Assembly: GCA_016180275.1 (NCBI GenBank)
Contig: JACPBN010000054.1
Location: 1-9,548 of the forward strand
Reading direction: 5' to 3'
Length of the DNA stretch: 9,548 bases
Source of the DNA: Candidatus Woesearchaeota archaeon
GTDB taxonomy: Archaea; Nanobdellota; Nanobdellia; Woesearchaeales; UBA10200
Position 1 is the stretch's first letter. Every line of letters starts with the position of its first letter. Of this stretch, positions 1 through 5,982 are shown in pieces. The notes beneath the pieces were generated by a model, which searched no databases, was not told the origin of the DNA, and worked only from the letters and a program-made list of their open reading frames with translations. The translations under genes and the position numbers were made by a program.

Positions 1-99
1 TGGCATTGCCCGTCGCAACTTCGCTTGTTAATATTGATATGTGTTCGTCATAAAATGGCAATCGCCACCGCTTTTATATTGTTATAGCTAAACAAATAC
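1..99 (-). mobile_element. Right part of element copy A (structured-RNA MITE), cut by window edge
   Basis: This stretch aligns with the right part of copy B (3561-3656) at nearly constant spacing. Shared blocks are ATTGCCCG (5-12 here, 3561-3568 in B), then AACTT, then GTGTTCGTC, an A/T-rich spacer, GGCAATCGCC (57-66, one change from GGCAGTCGCC in B), and GTTATAGCTAAACAAATACG (81-100, identical in B). Similarity stops at about position 100, which fits a true element end at AGCTAAACAAATAC (86-99). The 8 bases after it (100-107) would be the target duplication, but the left end lies outside the window so this cannot be tested. The strand given is the inferred sense of the RNA. The element sits 68 bases past the purS stop. 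Confidence 0.7.
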
Positions 100-150
100 G
101 TATTATCTATTAACTTGTGTTATTGTATCATAAATATGTTTATATATTTT

Positions 151-188
151 ACTGCAAAATCCTAAACTTACTGCAAAACCCTAAACTC
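151..188. repeat. 19-base tandem duplication across the purS stop codon
   Basis: Two adjacent 19-base units, ACTGCAAAATCCTAAACTT (151-169) and ACTGCAAAACCCTAAACTC (170-188), differ at two positions. On the minus strand they contain the last codons of purS and its TAA stop, so the gene's tail and stop were copied once. Because 19 is not a multiple of 3, the second copy is read out of frame and after the stop, so the protein is unaffected. Confidence 0.8.
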
Positions 189-644
189 CTGATAATGCTC
201 GTTAATCAGCAGCTCTTTTGTCATCTTAACGGTATCTTCCTCTGAACATCCAGTAAATGCCCATAAAGTGCCCTGCAAAACAGAGTGCACCTGCGTTAAA
301 CCTAACCTCTCTCTTAAAGTATGCAACAAACCCTGACCGGTTGCATCCAGCTCTGTTACCAAGATCTTAGTTCCTTGCCTTTCTTTCTCAAAACTTACTT
401 TGTGCTTGTTTGCATTTGCAAGAATATCGACTTTGCTCAACTGCTCTTGGATACTATTTTTGGCAGTATTGTTTTTATTAATATTATTGTCTTTATTCAG
501 TTCAACCTCAAATTTATAATAATCTGCCCTTTTTAGATCAGCCAGCTTAAATCCCATCTTCAATAGAGTGTGCTTTGCAGTAAGAGCTATATTATCCGGC
601 ACGACTAATCTTACAAACATTTCAATGGGTTTTGTTGTTGTCAT
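168..644 (-). CDS. purS: PurS, FGAM synthetase small subunit, apparent two-domain fusion
   Basis: PurS is the small structural subunit that links PurL and PurQ in the FGAM synthetase complex, which converts FGAR, glutamine and ATP to FGAM in cytosolic purine synthesis. The protein has 158 residues, about twice the usual 80 or so. Both halves read as a PurS fold. In the N half (9-88), a strand is followed by the helix around KHTLLKMGF, and it ends with VDILANANKHKVSF. In the C half (92-156), the corresponding segments are LHTLRERLGL and KELLINEHYQEFRV, the latter resembling the usual PurS ending (ELLANP...). An Asn/Lys-rich insert (about 50-63) interrupts the N half. PurS normally works as a dimer, so the fusion may replace one; this is inference. 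It lies 83 bases downstream of purQ. A TATA-like box sits about 29 bases before the first ATG, supporting that start without a leader. Confidence 0.85.
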   Translation of the reverse strand: MTTTKPIEMFVRLVVPDNIALTAKHTLLKMGFKLADLKRADYYKFEVELNKDNNINKNNTAKNSIQEQLSKVDILANANKHKVSFEKERQGTKILVTELDATGQGLLHTLRERLGLTQVHSVLQGTLWAFTGCSEEDTVKMTKELLINEHYQEFRVLQ

Positions 645-668
645 TTTTCGTCTTTGATTAATTATTAT

Positions 669-678
669 CTTATAATAG
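669..678 (-). promoter_or_regulatory. TATA-like box of purS
   Basis: Read on the minus strand the sequence is CTATTATAAG, centred about 29 bases before the purS ATG at 644. That spacing would give a leaderless transcript. The box departs from the archaeal consensus, and read-through from purQ is also possible. Confidence 0.4.
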
Positions 679-727
679 TATTATTACTTTTTGTAATAGT
701 TTAATTTTCTTATTTATTTTACATTAT

Positions 728-1525
728 TTATCTCATCCTCTTCTCTAAATACATCTTAATGCTTTCAAATATCTTAAGGCAGGGTGCAGCTTTCTCATTC
801 TCTTCAAAACTATGCTGCTCGAAATAAGGCAGCTGCCTGTTCCAGGAAGCTCTTTCTGGATGAGGCATGATTGCAAGCACATTTCCTTCCTTGTTTGTAA
901 TTGCTGCAATATTATAGAGTGCGCCGTTTGGATTTACAGGGTATTTCTCGTCAATATTGCCGTCTTCATCAGAGTATCTGAACATTATCTGATTGTTCTT
1001 AATCAGTTCTTTGACGAGATCCTTGTCTGTTGTCGTAAATCTGCCTTCTCCATGGGCAACAGGAATGTGCAGAACTTCATTTACTCCAGCAGCATTAAAT
1101 GCATTTGTTTTCCTGCATTCATGCTTGACATAAACCCAGGTATTATAATATCCAGAAACTTTTGGATTGGTATTTGGGGCGAGAGCCATCTGGATTTTAT
1201 CTTTTAATCCAGGAATAATTCCGGTTTCAACTAAGATTTGCGCGCCATTGCATACTCCCAAAACAACTTTGCCTTTTTTTGCTTCCTCTTTTATCTTCAG
1301 CATAATTGGGTCTTTTGCAGCAATTGCTCCTGCCCTTATCCTGTCTTCATAACTCCATCCGCCGCCGATAAAAAAGCCGTCATACTGCTCTAAAGTTTTT
1401 GGATTGATTGAGGAGTTAACTACAATAATGTCTGCTTTCATTCCAGCAGCTTCACAGACTAACTTGCTCTCATCTTCACAGTTGCTTCCCGGGAACCAGA
1501 TCACTGCAATTTTTGGTGGGTTCAT
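728..1525 (-). CDS. purQ: PurQ, glutamine amidotransferase subunit of FGAM synthetase
   Basis: PurQ hydrolyses glutamine and passes the ammonia to PurL for FGAM formation. The 265 residues show the class I amidotransferase layout. FPGSNCEDE (11-19) and GGGWSYEDRIRAGAIA (54-69) match PurQ-specific segments. The nucleophile elbow GVCNGAQIL places the catalytic Cys at 92, and MPHPER (220-225) supplies His222 and Glu224 of the triad. The length is somewhat above short bacterial PurQ (about 225), as in many archaeal forms. The start is well supported because the first beta strand (KIAVIWFPG) begins at residue 5. Upstream A/T-rich sequence at 1541-1563 contains only weak TATA-like candidates. It is followed by purS on the same strand and preceded by the ATPase gene after 118 bases. 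Confidence 0.96.
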   Translation of the reverse strand: MNPPKIAVIWFPGSNCEDESKLVCEAAGMKADIIVVNSSINPKTLEQYDGFFIGGGWSYEDRIRAGAIAAKDPIMLKIKEEAKKGKVVLGVCNGAQILVETGIIPGLKDKIQMALAPNTNPKVSGYYNTWVYVKHECRKTNAFNAAGVNEVLHIPVAHGEGRFTTTDKDLVKELIKNNQIMFRYSDEDGNIDEKYPVNPNGALYNIAAITNKEGNVLAIMPHPERASWNRQLPYFEQHSFEENEKAAPCLKIFESIKMYLEKRMR

Positions 1526-1643
1526 TTTTATAGTGTTATTATCATTTAAGTTATGATTTATTAGAAAATATTAGGTTAATTTAAAGGTATTGATTGGCAA
1601 CTCAATTTTATCTTTTTAAGTCTTTAATCAAGGGTTTGGATTC

Positions 1644-2930
1644 TCATTCATTTCTTATCAACAGCCATTTCCAAAGCGGCAAAAACTTGATCTTTTTATC
1701 TGCGATCTTTTCTTCATGCTCATGCTCATCTGTTATTATAAGAAGGTTATTGCATCTTAATTCATCGCTTGCTTTTATCATGGCATTAAGCTCTCTCTTT
1801 TTAACGTTGACATCATTCAGATTATAGCATACCTGTATCAATTGCTCTGCTTTATTTCCTTTTTTAACCACAAAATCAACTTCTTCATGCAAAACATTTT
1901 TCCAGTAAAATACCTCTTTTTTTGCTCTTTTTAATTCTATAGCAACAATTGTCTCATAGATTCTCCCGATATCTCTGCTGAATGTGAAGCTGATTGCGTT
2001 TCTCAAGCCAGGATCTATTGCATAAGCTTTGAATGGATTAGCTGCCTGCTTTCTTAGAGAATAGCTAAAGTACGGAACAGTAAACACAAGATAGGTATTT
2101 TCTAGATATGATACGTATTTTATTATAGTATTAACGCTCTGAAAGTTATTGGCTTTCTTTAAGCTGTTGTATGTAGAGAGGTTGCCTGTATTTGTAATCA
2201 GGTAATTTGCTAATTCTTTCAGCTGTTTGATGTTCTTTATGCCGTATCTCTCCACAATATCTTTTTGTATGATATCATTAAAATGATCCTGAAGAACTTC
2301 TATCCTTTTGCTTTCCAGATATTCAGGCAAGCCGCCGTCATTGATATATTCATTGAACTTTTTTATGATCAATGCCCTTTTTTCCGTCAGGTATATATCC
2401 TCTTTCTTAAAATCAATCTTATGAAAACTTAAAAATTCATAAAAATCAAATGGATACAGCGAAATAGATACTTGCCTTCCTGTCAATAAAGTTCCAAGCT
2501 CCTTGCTAAGCAATTTTGCATTTGAGCCTGTTATAAAAAATTTAAAGCCGTCATCATACATCCTTCTTACCCAGCGTTCCCATCCTGCAATATTTTGAAC
2601 TTCATCCAGGAAAAATGTCTTTTTACTGCCGAAAAGCTCTATGCAGGTTTCATAAAGCATGTTGAAGTCATTGACATCAAATTTGAGAAGCCTTTCATCT
2701 TCAAAATTAATATAATAAAAATATTTAGTATAGAATTTGTCCATAATCTCAGTAAGAAGGACAGATTTGCCGCATCTCCTGATGCCTGTAAGAATGATGC
2801 AATGCTTGATGCCGATCAGATCTTTGATTTCGTTAAGCTTATTTCTGGCAACAAAATCTTTCTTCATCGATTCTTCAAGTTTCTTCTGCCTTTCCAGCAA
2901 TATTTCCTTCAAAAGCTCTTTTGCAATCAT
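1644..2930 (-). CDS. AAA-family ATPase with DUF4143-type C-terminal domain (COG1373 type)
   Basis: The protein has 428 residues from the chosen start. The N-terminal ATPase has the P-loop GIRRCGKS (49-56), the Walker B segment FFLDE (106-110) and the sensor-like ITGSNA (133-138). It is followed by GRQVSISLYPFDFYEFL and DGGLPEYL, both characteristic of this family. The C-terminal part (GRIYETIVAIEL, then EVDFVV and LIQVCYN) resembles the nuclease-like fold of DUF4143, with Glu326, Glu350 and Asp352 as candidate acidic residues. Its cellular role is not established. Such genes are numerous and patchily distributed in archaea, often in accessory DNA. An upstream ATG at 2948 is rejected: the TATA box (2955-2962) is only 7 bases from it but 28 bases from the ATG at 2930, so transcription should begin at or near the latter. 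The gene separates purL from purQ and may be an insertion. Confidence 0.9.
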   Translation of the reverse strand: MIAKELLKEILLERQKKLEESMKKDFVARNKLNEIKDLIGIKHCIILTGIRRCGKSVLLTEIMDKFYTKYFYYINFEDERLLKFDVNDFNMLYETCIELFGSKKTFFLDEVQNIAGWERWVRRMYDDGFKFFITGSNAKLLSKELGTLLTGRQVSISLYPFDFYEFLSFHKIDFKKEDIYLTEKRALIIKKFNEYINDGGLPEYLESKRIEVLQDHFNDIIQKDIVERYGIKNIKQLKELANYLITNTGNLSTYNSLKKANNFQSVNTIIKYVSYLENTYLVFTVPYFSYSLRKQAANPFKAYAIDPGLRNAISFTFSRDIGRIYETIVAIELKRAKKEVFYWKNVLHEEVDFVVKKGNKAEQLIQVCYNLNDVNVKKRELNAMIKASDELRCNNLLIITDEHEHEEKIADKKIKFLPLWKWLLIRNE

Positions 2931-2954
2931 AACTGCCAAGTAAAGCATAACTGA

Positions 2955-2962
2955 TATTTAAA
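2955..2962 (-). promoter_or_regulatory. TATA box of the ATPase gene, decides its start
   Basis: The minus strand reads TTTAAATA, a good archaeal TATA box, preceded by an A-rich BRE-like stretch. Its centre is about 28 bases before the ATG at 2930, predicting a leaderless mRNA. The alternative ATG at 2948 would lie between the box and the transcription start and could not be translated. Confidence 0.7.
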
Positions 2963-3064
2963 GTTTTTCATTCTATTGCATGATAATTGATAAAATTGTG
3001 CAATACGATGCATAACTTAAAGCCCATTGCTAACTAACTCCATAGTAGTAAATAAAGGGTAAGA

Positions 3065-3072
3065 TTTAAATA
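3065..3072 (+). promoter_or_regulatory. TATA box of the small frameshifted gene
   Basis: TTTAAATA preceded by AAGA matches archaeal TATA/BRE sequence. The transcription start would fall near 3095, leaving a leader of about 24 bases that contains a GGTGA ribosome binding site (3110-3114) before the ATG at 3119. The intact signals argue that a real gene lies downstream. Confidence 0.65.
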
Positions 3073-3118
3073 GTACCTACCTATTCATTAACAAATTAAC
3101 ACTGCAAAAGGTGAAAAT

Positions 3119-3339
3119 ATGACAACTCAAACTCCAGAAGCTCCAAGAACATTGGAAATAAAATTAGAAAGCGTAAGAGGCAATTTGCAGAATTTATTCT
3201 TACAGCTAAGCCTGATTACAAAAAAGCTTTAGATACTTTACTAGCTAATCCTCAGAAGGTATTACTTTATTTAGATGATACTGCAAGATTAAAATTGTTA
3301 AATCTGGTTACTGCCGCTTATAACAGAGCAAAAGCATAA
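3119..3339 (+). pseudogene. Small unrecognised gene, frameshifted
   Basis: A TATA box, a GGTGA ribosome binding site (3110-3114) and an ATG at 3119 open a frame that begins MTTQTPEAPRTLEIK and ends after 37 codons at TAG 3230-3232. The -1 frame stays open from 3115 to the TAA at 3337-3339 and encodes a protein-like tail (RQFAEFILTAKPDYKKAL, then LLYLDDTARLKLL and AAYNRAKA), but it has no ATG, GTG or TTG start of its own. Joining the two gives a protein of about 73 residues. The switch could be at the run of four A bases in ATA-AAA-TTA (about 3157-3163), or later near GTAAGAGGCAA. It may be a recent frameshift mutation, a sequencing or assembly error, or a -1 ribosomal frameshift by slippage of the lysine tRNA on AAA. 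I do not recognise the protein. The tail is predicted helical. Confidence 0.5.
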
Positions 3340-3390
3340 ATTTTATTAACTTCTTTTATATTTTATTAAATTTGCAGAACATAATCTTTA

Positions 3391-3398
3391 GAAATATT
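3391..3398. repeat. Left copy of putative 8-base target duplication of element B
   Basis: GAAATATT directly abuts the left inverted repeat (3399) and recurs directly after the right one (3657-3664). Perfect 8-base direct repeats at both ends are what transposition leaves. Because the sequence is AT-rich and nearly palindromic, an imperfect extension of the inverted repeat cannot be fully excluded. Confidence 0.6.
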
Positions 3399-3656
3399 GT
3401 ATTTGTTTAGCTTTTTCTGTAAAATAGTAAAAAACGGCGGCGACTGCCGACGAACACTGGCTTTGATTACTAAAGAGTTTTTCCTCCTCTACGCTAGGAT
3501 ATTAAATGTGATCCAAGAAAAGTATTGCGTGTTGTGTTAGAAAATGTTTATTATAATGGTATTGCCCGGAAAAACTTAACTAGGATATATGGATTTGTGT
3601 TCGTCAAAAATTGGCAGTCGCCGTAGTTTTTGTTGTTGTTATAGCTAAACAAATAC
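3399..3656 (-). mobile_element. Element copy B: complete MITE-like element with structured core
   Basis: This 258-base element has perfect 14-base terminal inverted repeats, GTATTTGTTTAGCT (3399-3412) and its complement (3643-3656), flanked by the 8-base direct repeat GAAATATT on each side. It has no usable open reading frame, so it would have to be moved by a transposase encoded elsewhere. The 8-base duplication and terminal repeats of about 14 bases fit the IS6 family among others, but the source cannot be named from sequence alone. The interior holds a long-stem structured core shared with copies A and C. The right end lies 14 bases beyond the purL stop codon, so the element occupies the purL 3' untranslated region. 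Confidence 0.72.
3439..3622 (-). ncRNA. Structured RNA core of element B
   Basis: The ends pair: GGCGACTGCC and GACGAACAC (3439-3457) with GTGTTCGTC and GGCAGTCGCC (3598-3622). That gives 9 and 10 base pairs separated by an A/T-rich bulge on one arm only. Inside are two boxes shared with copy C: CCTCCTCTACGCT (3483-3495) and ATTGCCCG (3561-3568), with about 65 variable bases between them. On the minus strand the first box forms a hairpin, GAGGAG-GAAAAA-CUCUUU, using two G-U pairs; on the plus strand these would be A-C mismatches, so minus is the likely sense. The minus-strand 3' end runs from the GC-rich stem into six U bases, which would also act as a terminator. No known RNA class is recognised. 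Confidence 0.55.
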
Positions 3657-3664
3657 GAAATATT
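3657..3664. repeat. Right copy of putative 8-base target duplication of element B
   Basis: GAAATATT directly after the right inverted repeat, identical to 3391-3398. It lies 6 bases before the complement of the purL stop codon. Copy A has different bases after its right terminus (GTATTATC), so this sequence is flank and not part of the element. Confidence 0.6.
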
Positions 3665-3670
3665 TTAATG

Positions 3671-5971
3671 TCATTTCATTGCATCTCCAAACCCATTCAT
3701 CCATGCATCTCTTAATGCAGGAATATCCAGATTAACAACTTCCTTGTCATTGTGGTTAACAATCAGATAATCTCCGCCTGTTTCTCCTATCTTGATCAGG
3801 TCAACATCATATTTTGCAAATGCTTTCTCTGCTGCTGCCAAGTTTTTGTCTTCTATCTCCATTACAAACCCACTTGATTCGGAAAATAACAATGCGCTTG
3901 TTTTAAGGCCATCATTTAGCTGCAAACTTGCTCCTATCTTGCCTGCCCCTTTGCCGCCAAGAATCATTTCTGTAACTGCAACTATCAGGCCGCCATCGCT
4001 GATGTCATGAGAAGCAAGCAATAATCTTTCATTGATTGCATCAATAACTCCATAAATCATGTTTCTTTCAGAAGCAAAATCAGTCTTTGGCAAATTTGCG
4101 CCGAGTTCATCAAACAATTCATAATATGCGCTTCCGCCTAATTCATTCTTTCTTGCGCCAACTAAATAAACTCCGGAACCAGATTTCTTTATCTTCAGGG
4201 TAATTGCCTTAGAATAATCTTCCATTCTTCCAACGCAGGCAACTATTGGGCTGGGGTCAATAGATTTGCCGTTAGCAGAGCCATTATAGAAGCTGACATT
4301 GCCAGATACAAATGGAACTGGCTGAGTTGTTCCTTTAAGGAAAATATTTTTAGCAGCATCACTTAATCCTCGAATACCCTCGAGAAACTGCCAGAACTGT
4401 TCAGGCTTTTCAGGATTGCCGTAATTAAGGCAGTCAGTTAACCCAATAGGTGTAGCGCCAATCGCTGCAATATTTCTCATTACCTCAGCAATTGCATTTA
4501 CTGCGCCATGATAAGATGAAACTCTGTTATATCTTGGATTGCAATCTACTTTTAATGCAACTCCATATTTCTTCCCGGGCAAAGGCGCAATCAAGCCGGC
4601 ATCTGCTTCTCCGCAACGAATAACAGTATTTCCCTGGACTGTGTTGTCATAATGCTCATATACTGTATATTTGCTCGCAATTTGCGGCAGTTTAAGAACA
4701 TCCAGCAGAGGTGTGTTAAAACTTTCCGGCTCAATCAATTCCGGCCCTGAAGCTTTTTTATTGATTATCTCTTCACTTTCTCTGTTATACCTAATACCCT
4801 CTGTTATTGCACGGATATCAGCGTTGCATACAATTTTGTTATTGTATTTTAGAATGTATTTTTTATCCTTAATTACTCTGCCTATAACTTTTGCGCATGC
4901 GTCTTCTGCAACATTTGGAAGCTCAAACTCTTTGTTATAAATGTCAAGAATTGTTTTTGTGAATTCTTTAGGAGAGATCCAGCAGAATCTTTCTTGGGTT
5001 TCACTGCAGGCTATAATATATGACGGCAGATTTTGCATAGAAACAGGAACTTCATTTAAATTCAATTCAATGCCCATATTTCCGGATGCGCCTAATTCGC
5101 TGGTTGCGCACATTATGCCGCCTGCGCCGCAGTCTTTGAACCCCAGTGTCACTTTCTGTTTTCTGGCTGCTTCAAAAACTCTGTAAGATGCCCTTATTAA
5201 AACATTTTTTAAAAATGGATCAGGAACTTGAACTGCTCCCCTATTGTTTTCCTTGTTTTTCTCGTCGAGTATAAGAGAAGCAAATGCAGCTCCGCCAAAT
5301 CCAGAATTATCTGTCGGCTTTCCAATGACTATTACATCATATCCTATGCTGTTTTCTGGTGCGCAGCTGTGTATAATTTCATTGTTTTTTATCAAACCAA
5401 TATGAACAACATTAACCAGACAATTGTCGTTGAAGCTTGAGTTCATGTAAATGTCTCCAGCGATAACCGGCACACCAATTGCATTTCCGTATGTTGCAAT
5501 GCCGTTTATTACCTGGTTAGCAATGTACTTTGTCCTGTTGCTGACAGATTTATTTTCGCTAAATGCCTCTCCGAATCTTAAGGGGTCAGCTCCTGCAATT
5601 ACTTTTGCACCCATGCAAAGAACATCTCTCACATTTCCGCCAATGCCTGTTGCAGCGCCTTCATAAGGAACAACCTGGCTAGGGTGGTTATGGCTTTCAT
5701 GCGAAATCACAATTCCGTATTCCTCATCTAACTTTAATATTCCGGCATCTTCCTTTGGGCCAAGAATTACTGTAGGGCCAGTTGTTGGCAGCATCTTCAG
5801 TGCATTTTTGCTGCTTTTATAGCTGGAATGTTCGCTCCACTGGATGTTAAAGATATGCAGCTCAGTAATTGTTGGGTTTCTGCCAATCAGCTCAACTATC
5901 TTTCGTGCTTCGTTTAATTTTAAGCTGATTGCATTTTTCTTTAGAAATTCAGCAAGCTCTTTATCTTCCAT
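3671..5971 (-). CDS. purL: PurL, FGAM synthetase large subunit (small-PurL type)
   Basis: PurL performs the ATP-dependent amidation of FGAR to FGAM with ammonia from PurQ, bridged by PurS. The 766 residues match the small archaeal/Gram-positive form rather than the 1300-residue fused enzyme. QWSEHSSYKSSK (44-55) is the N-terminal signature. ESHNHPSQVVPYEGAATG begins at 92 and is followed by GGNVRDVLCMGA. GEADAGLIAPLPG opens the second AIRS-like half, and HDISDGGL lies near the C terminus. The signature usually reads WSEHCSYK; here the Cys is Ser, with the His (48) kept. The ATG is 11 bases after the folC stop with no clear ribosome binding site, so it is probably translated from the folC transcript. 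Element B follows directly in its 3' untranslated region. Confidence 0.97.
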   Translation of the reverse strand: MEDKELAEFLKKNAISLKLNEARKIVELIGRNPTITELHIFNIQWSEHSSYKSSKNALKMLPTTGPTVILGPKEDAGILKLDEEYGIVISHESHNHPSQVVPYEGAATGIGGNVRDVLCMGAKVIAGADPLRFGEAFSENKSVSNRTKYIANQVINGIATYGNAIGVPVIAGDIYMNSSFNDNCLVNVVHIGLIKNNEIIHSCAPENSIGYDVIVIGKPTDNSGFGGAAFASLILDEKNKENNRGAVQVPDPFLKNVLIRASYRVFEAARKQKVTLGFKDCGAGGIMCATSELGASGNMGIELNLNEVPVSMQNLPSYIIACSETQERFCWISPKEFTKTILDIYNKEFELPNVAEDACAKVIGRVIKDKKYILKYNNKIVCNADIRAITEGIRYNRESEEIINKKASGPELIEPESFNTPLLDVLKLPQIASKYTVYEHYDNTVQGNTVIRCGEADAGLIAPLPGKKYGVALKVDCNPRYNRVSSYHGAVNAIAEVMRNIAAIGATPIGLTDCLNYGNPEKPEQFWQFLEGIRGLSDAAKNIFLKGTTQPVPFVSGNVSFYNGSANGKSIDPSPIVACVGRMEDYSKAITLKIKKSGSGVYLVGARKNELGGSAYYELFDELGANLPKTDFASERNMIYGVIDAINERLLLASHDISDGGLIVAVTEMILGGKGAGKIGASLQLNDGLKTSALLFSESSGFVMEIEDKNLAAAEKAFAKYDVDLIKIGETGGDYLIVNHNDKEVVNLDIPALRDAWMNGFGDAMK

Positions 5972-5982
5972 AGAAGAAATGG

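Noticed and set aside
1541..1563. A clear purQ promoter
   Set aside because: Two TATA-like candidates exist, but their spacing to the ATG (about 20 and 34 bases) or sequence is poor, so I could not choose one.
2595..2954. Plus-strand 119-codon frame opposite the ATPase gene, and similar long frames opposite purL, purQ and folC
   Set aside because: They are antisense shadows of well-supported genes, with no promoter, ribosome binding site or recognisable domain.
3439..3622. RNase P RNA, SRP RNA, tmRNA or an IS200/IS605-type omega RNA
   Set aside because: The known conserved cores are absent, three copies in 8 kb argue against single-copy housekeeping RNAs, and IS200/IS605 elements make no target duplication and have no inverted ends of this kind.
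3399..3656. Integron attC site or cassette for elements A-C and their neighbouring small genes
   Set aside because: Small genes next to palindromic elements suggested it, but there are no outer RYYYAAC/GTTRRRY cores, and neighbouring genes are essential purine genes with their own promoters on the opposite strand.
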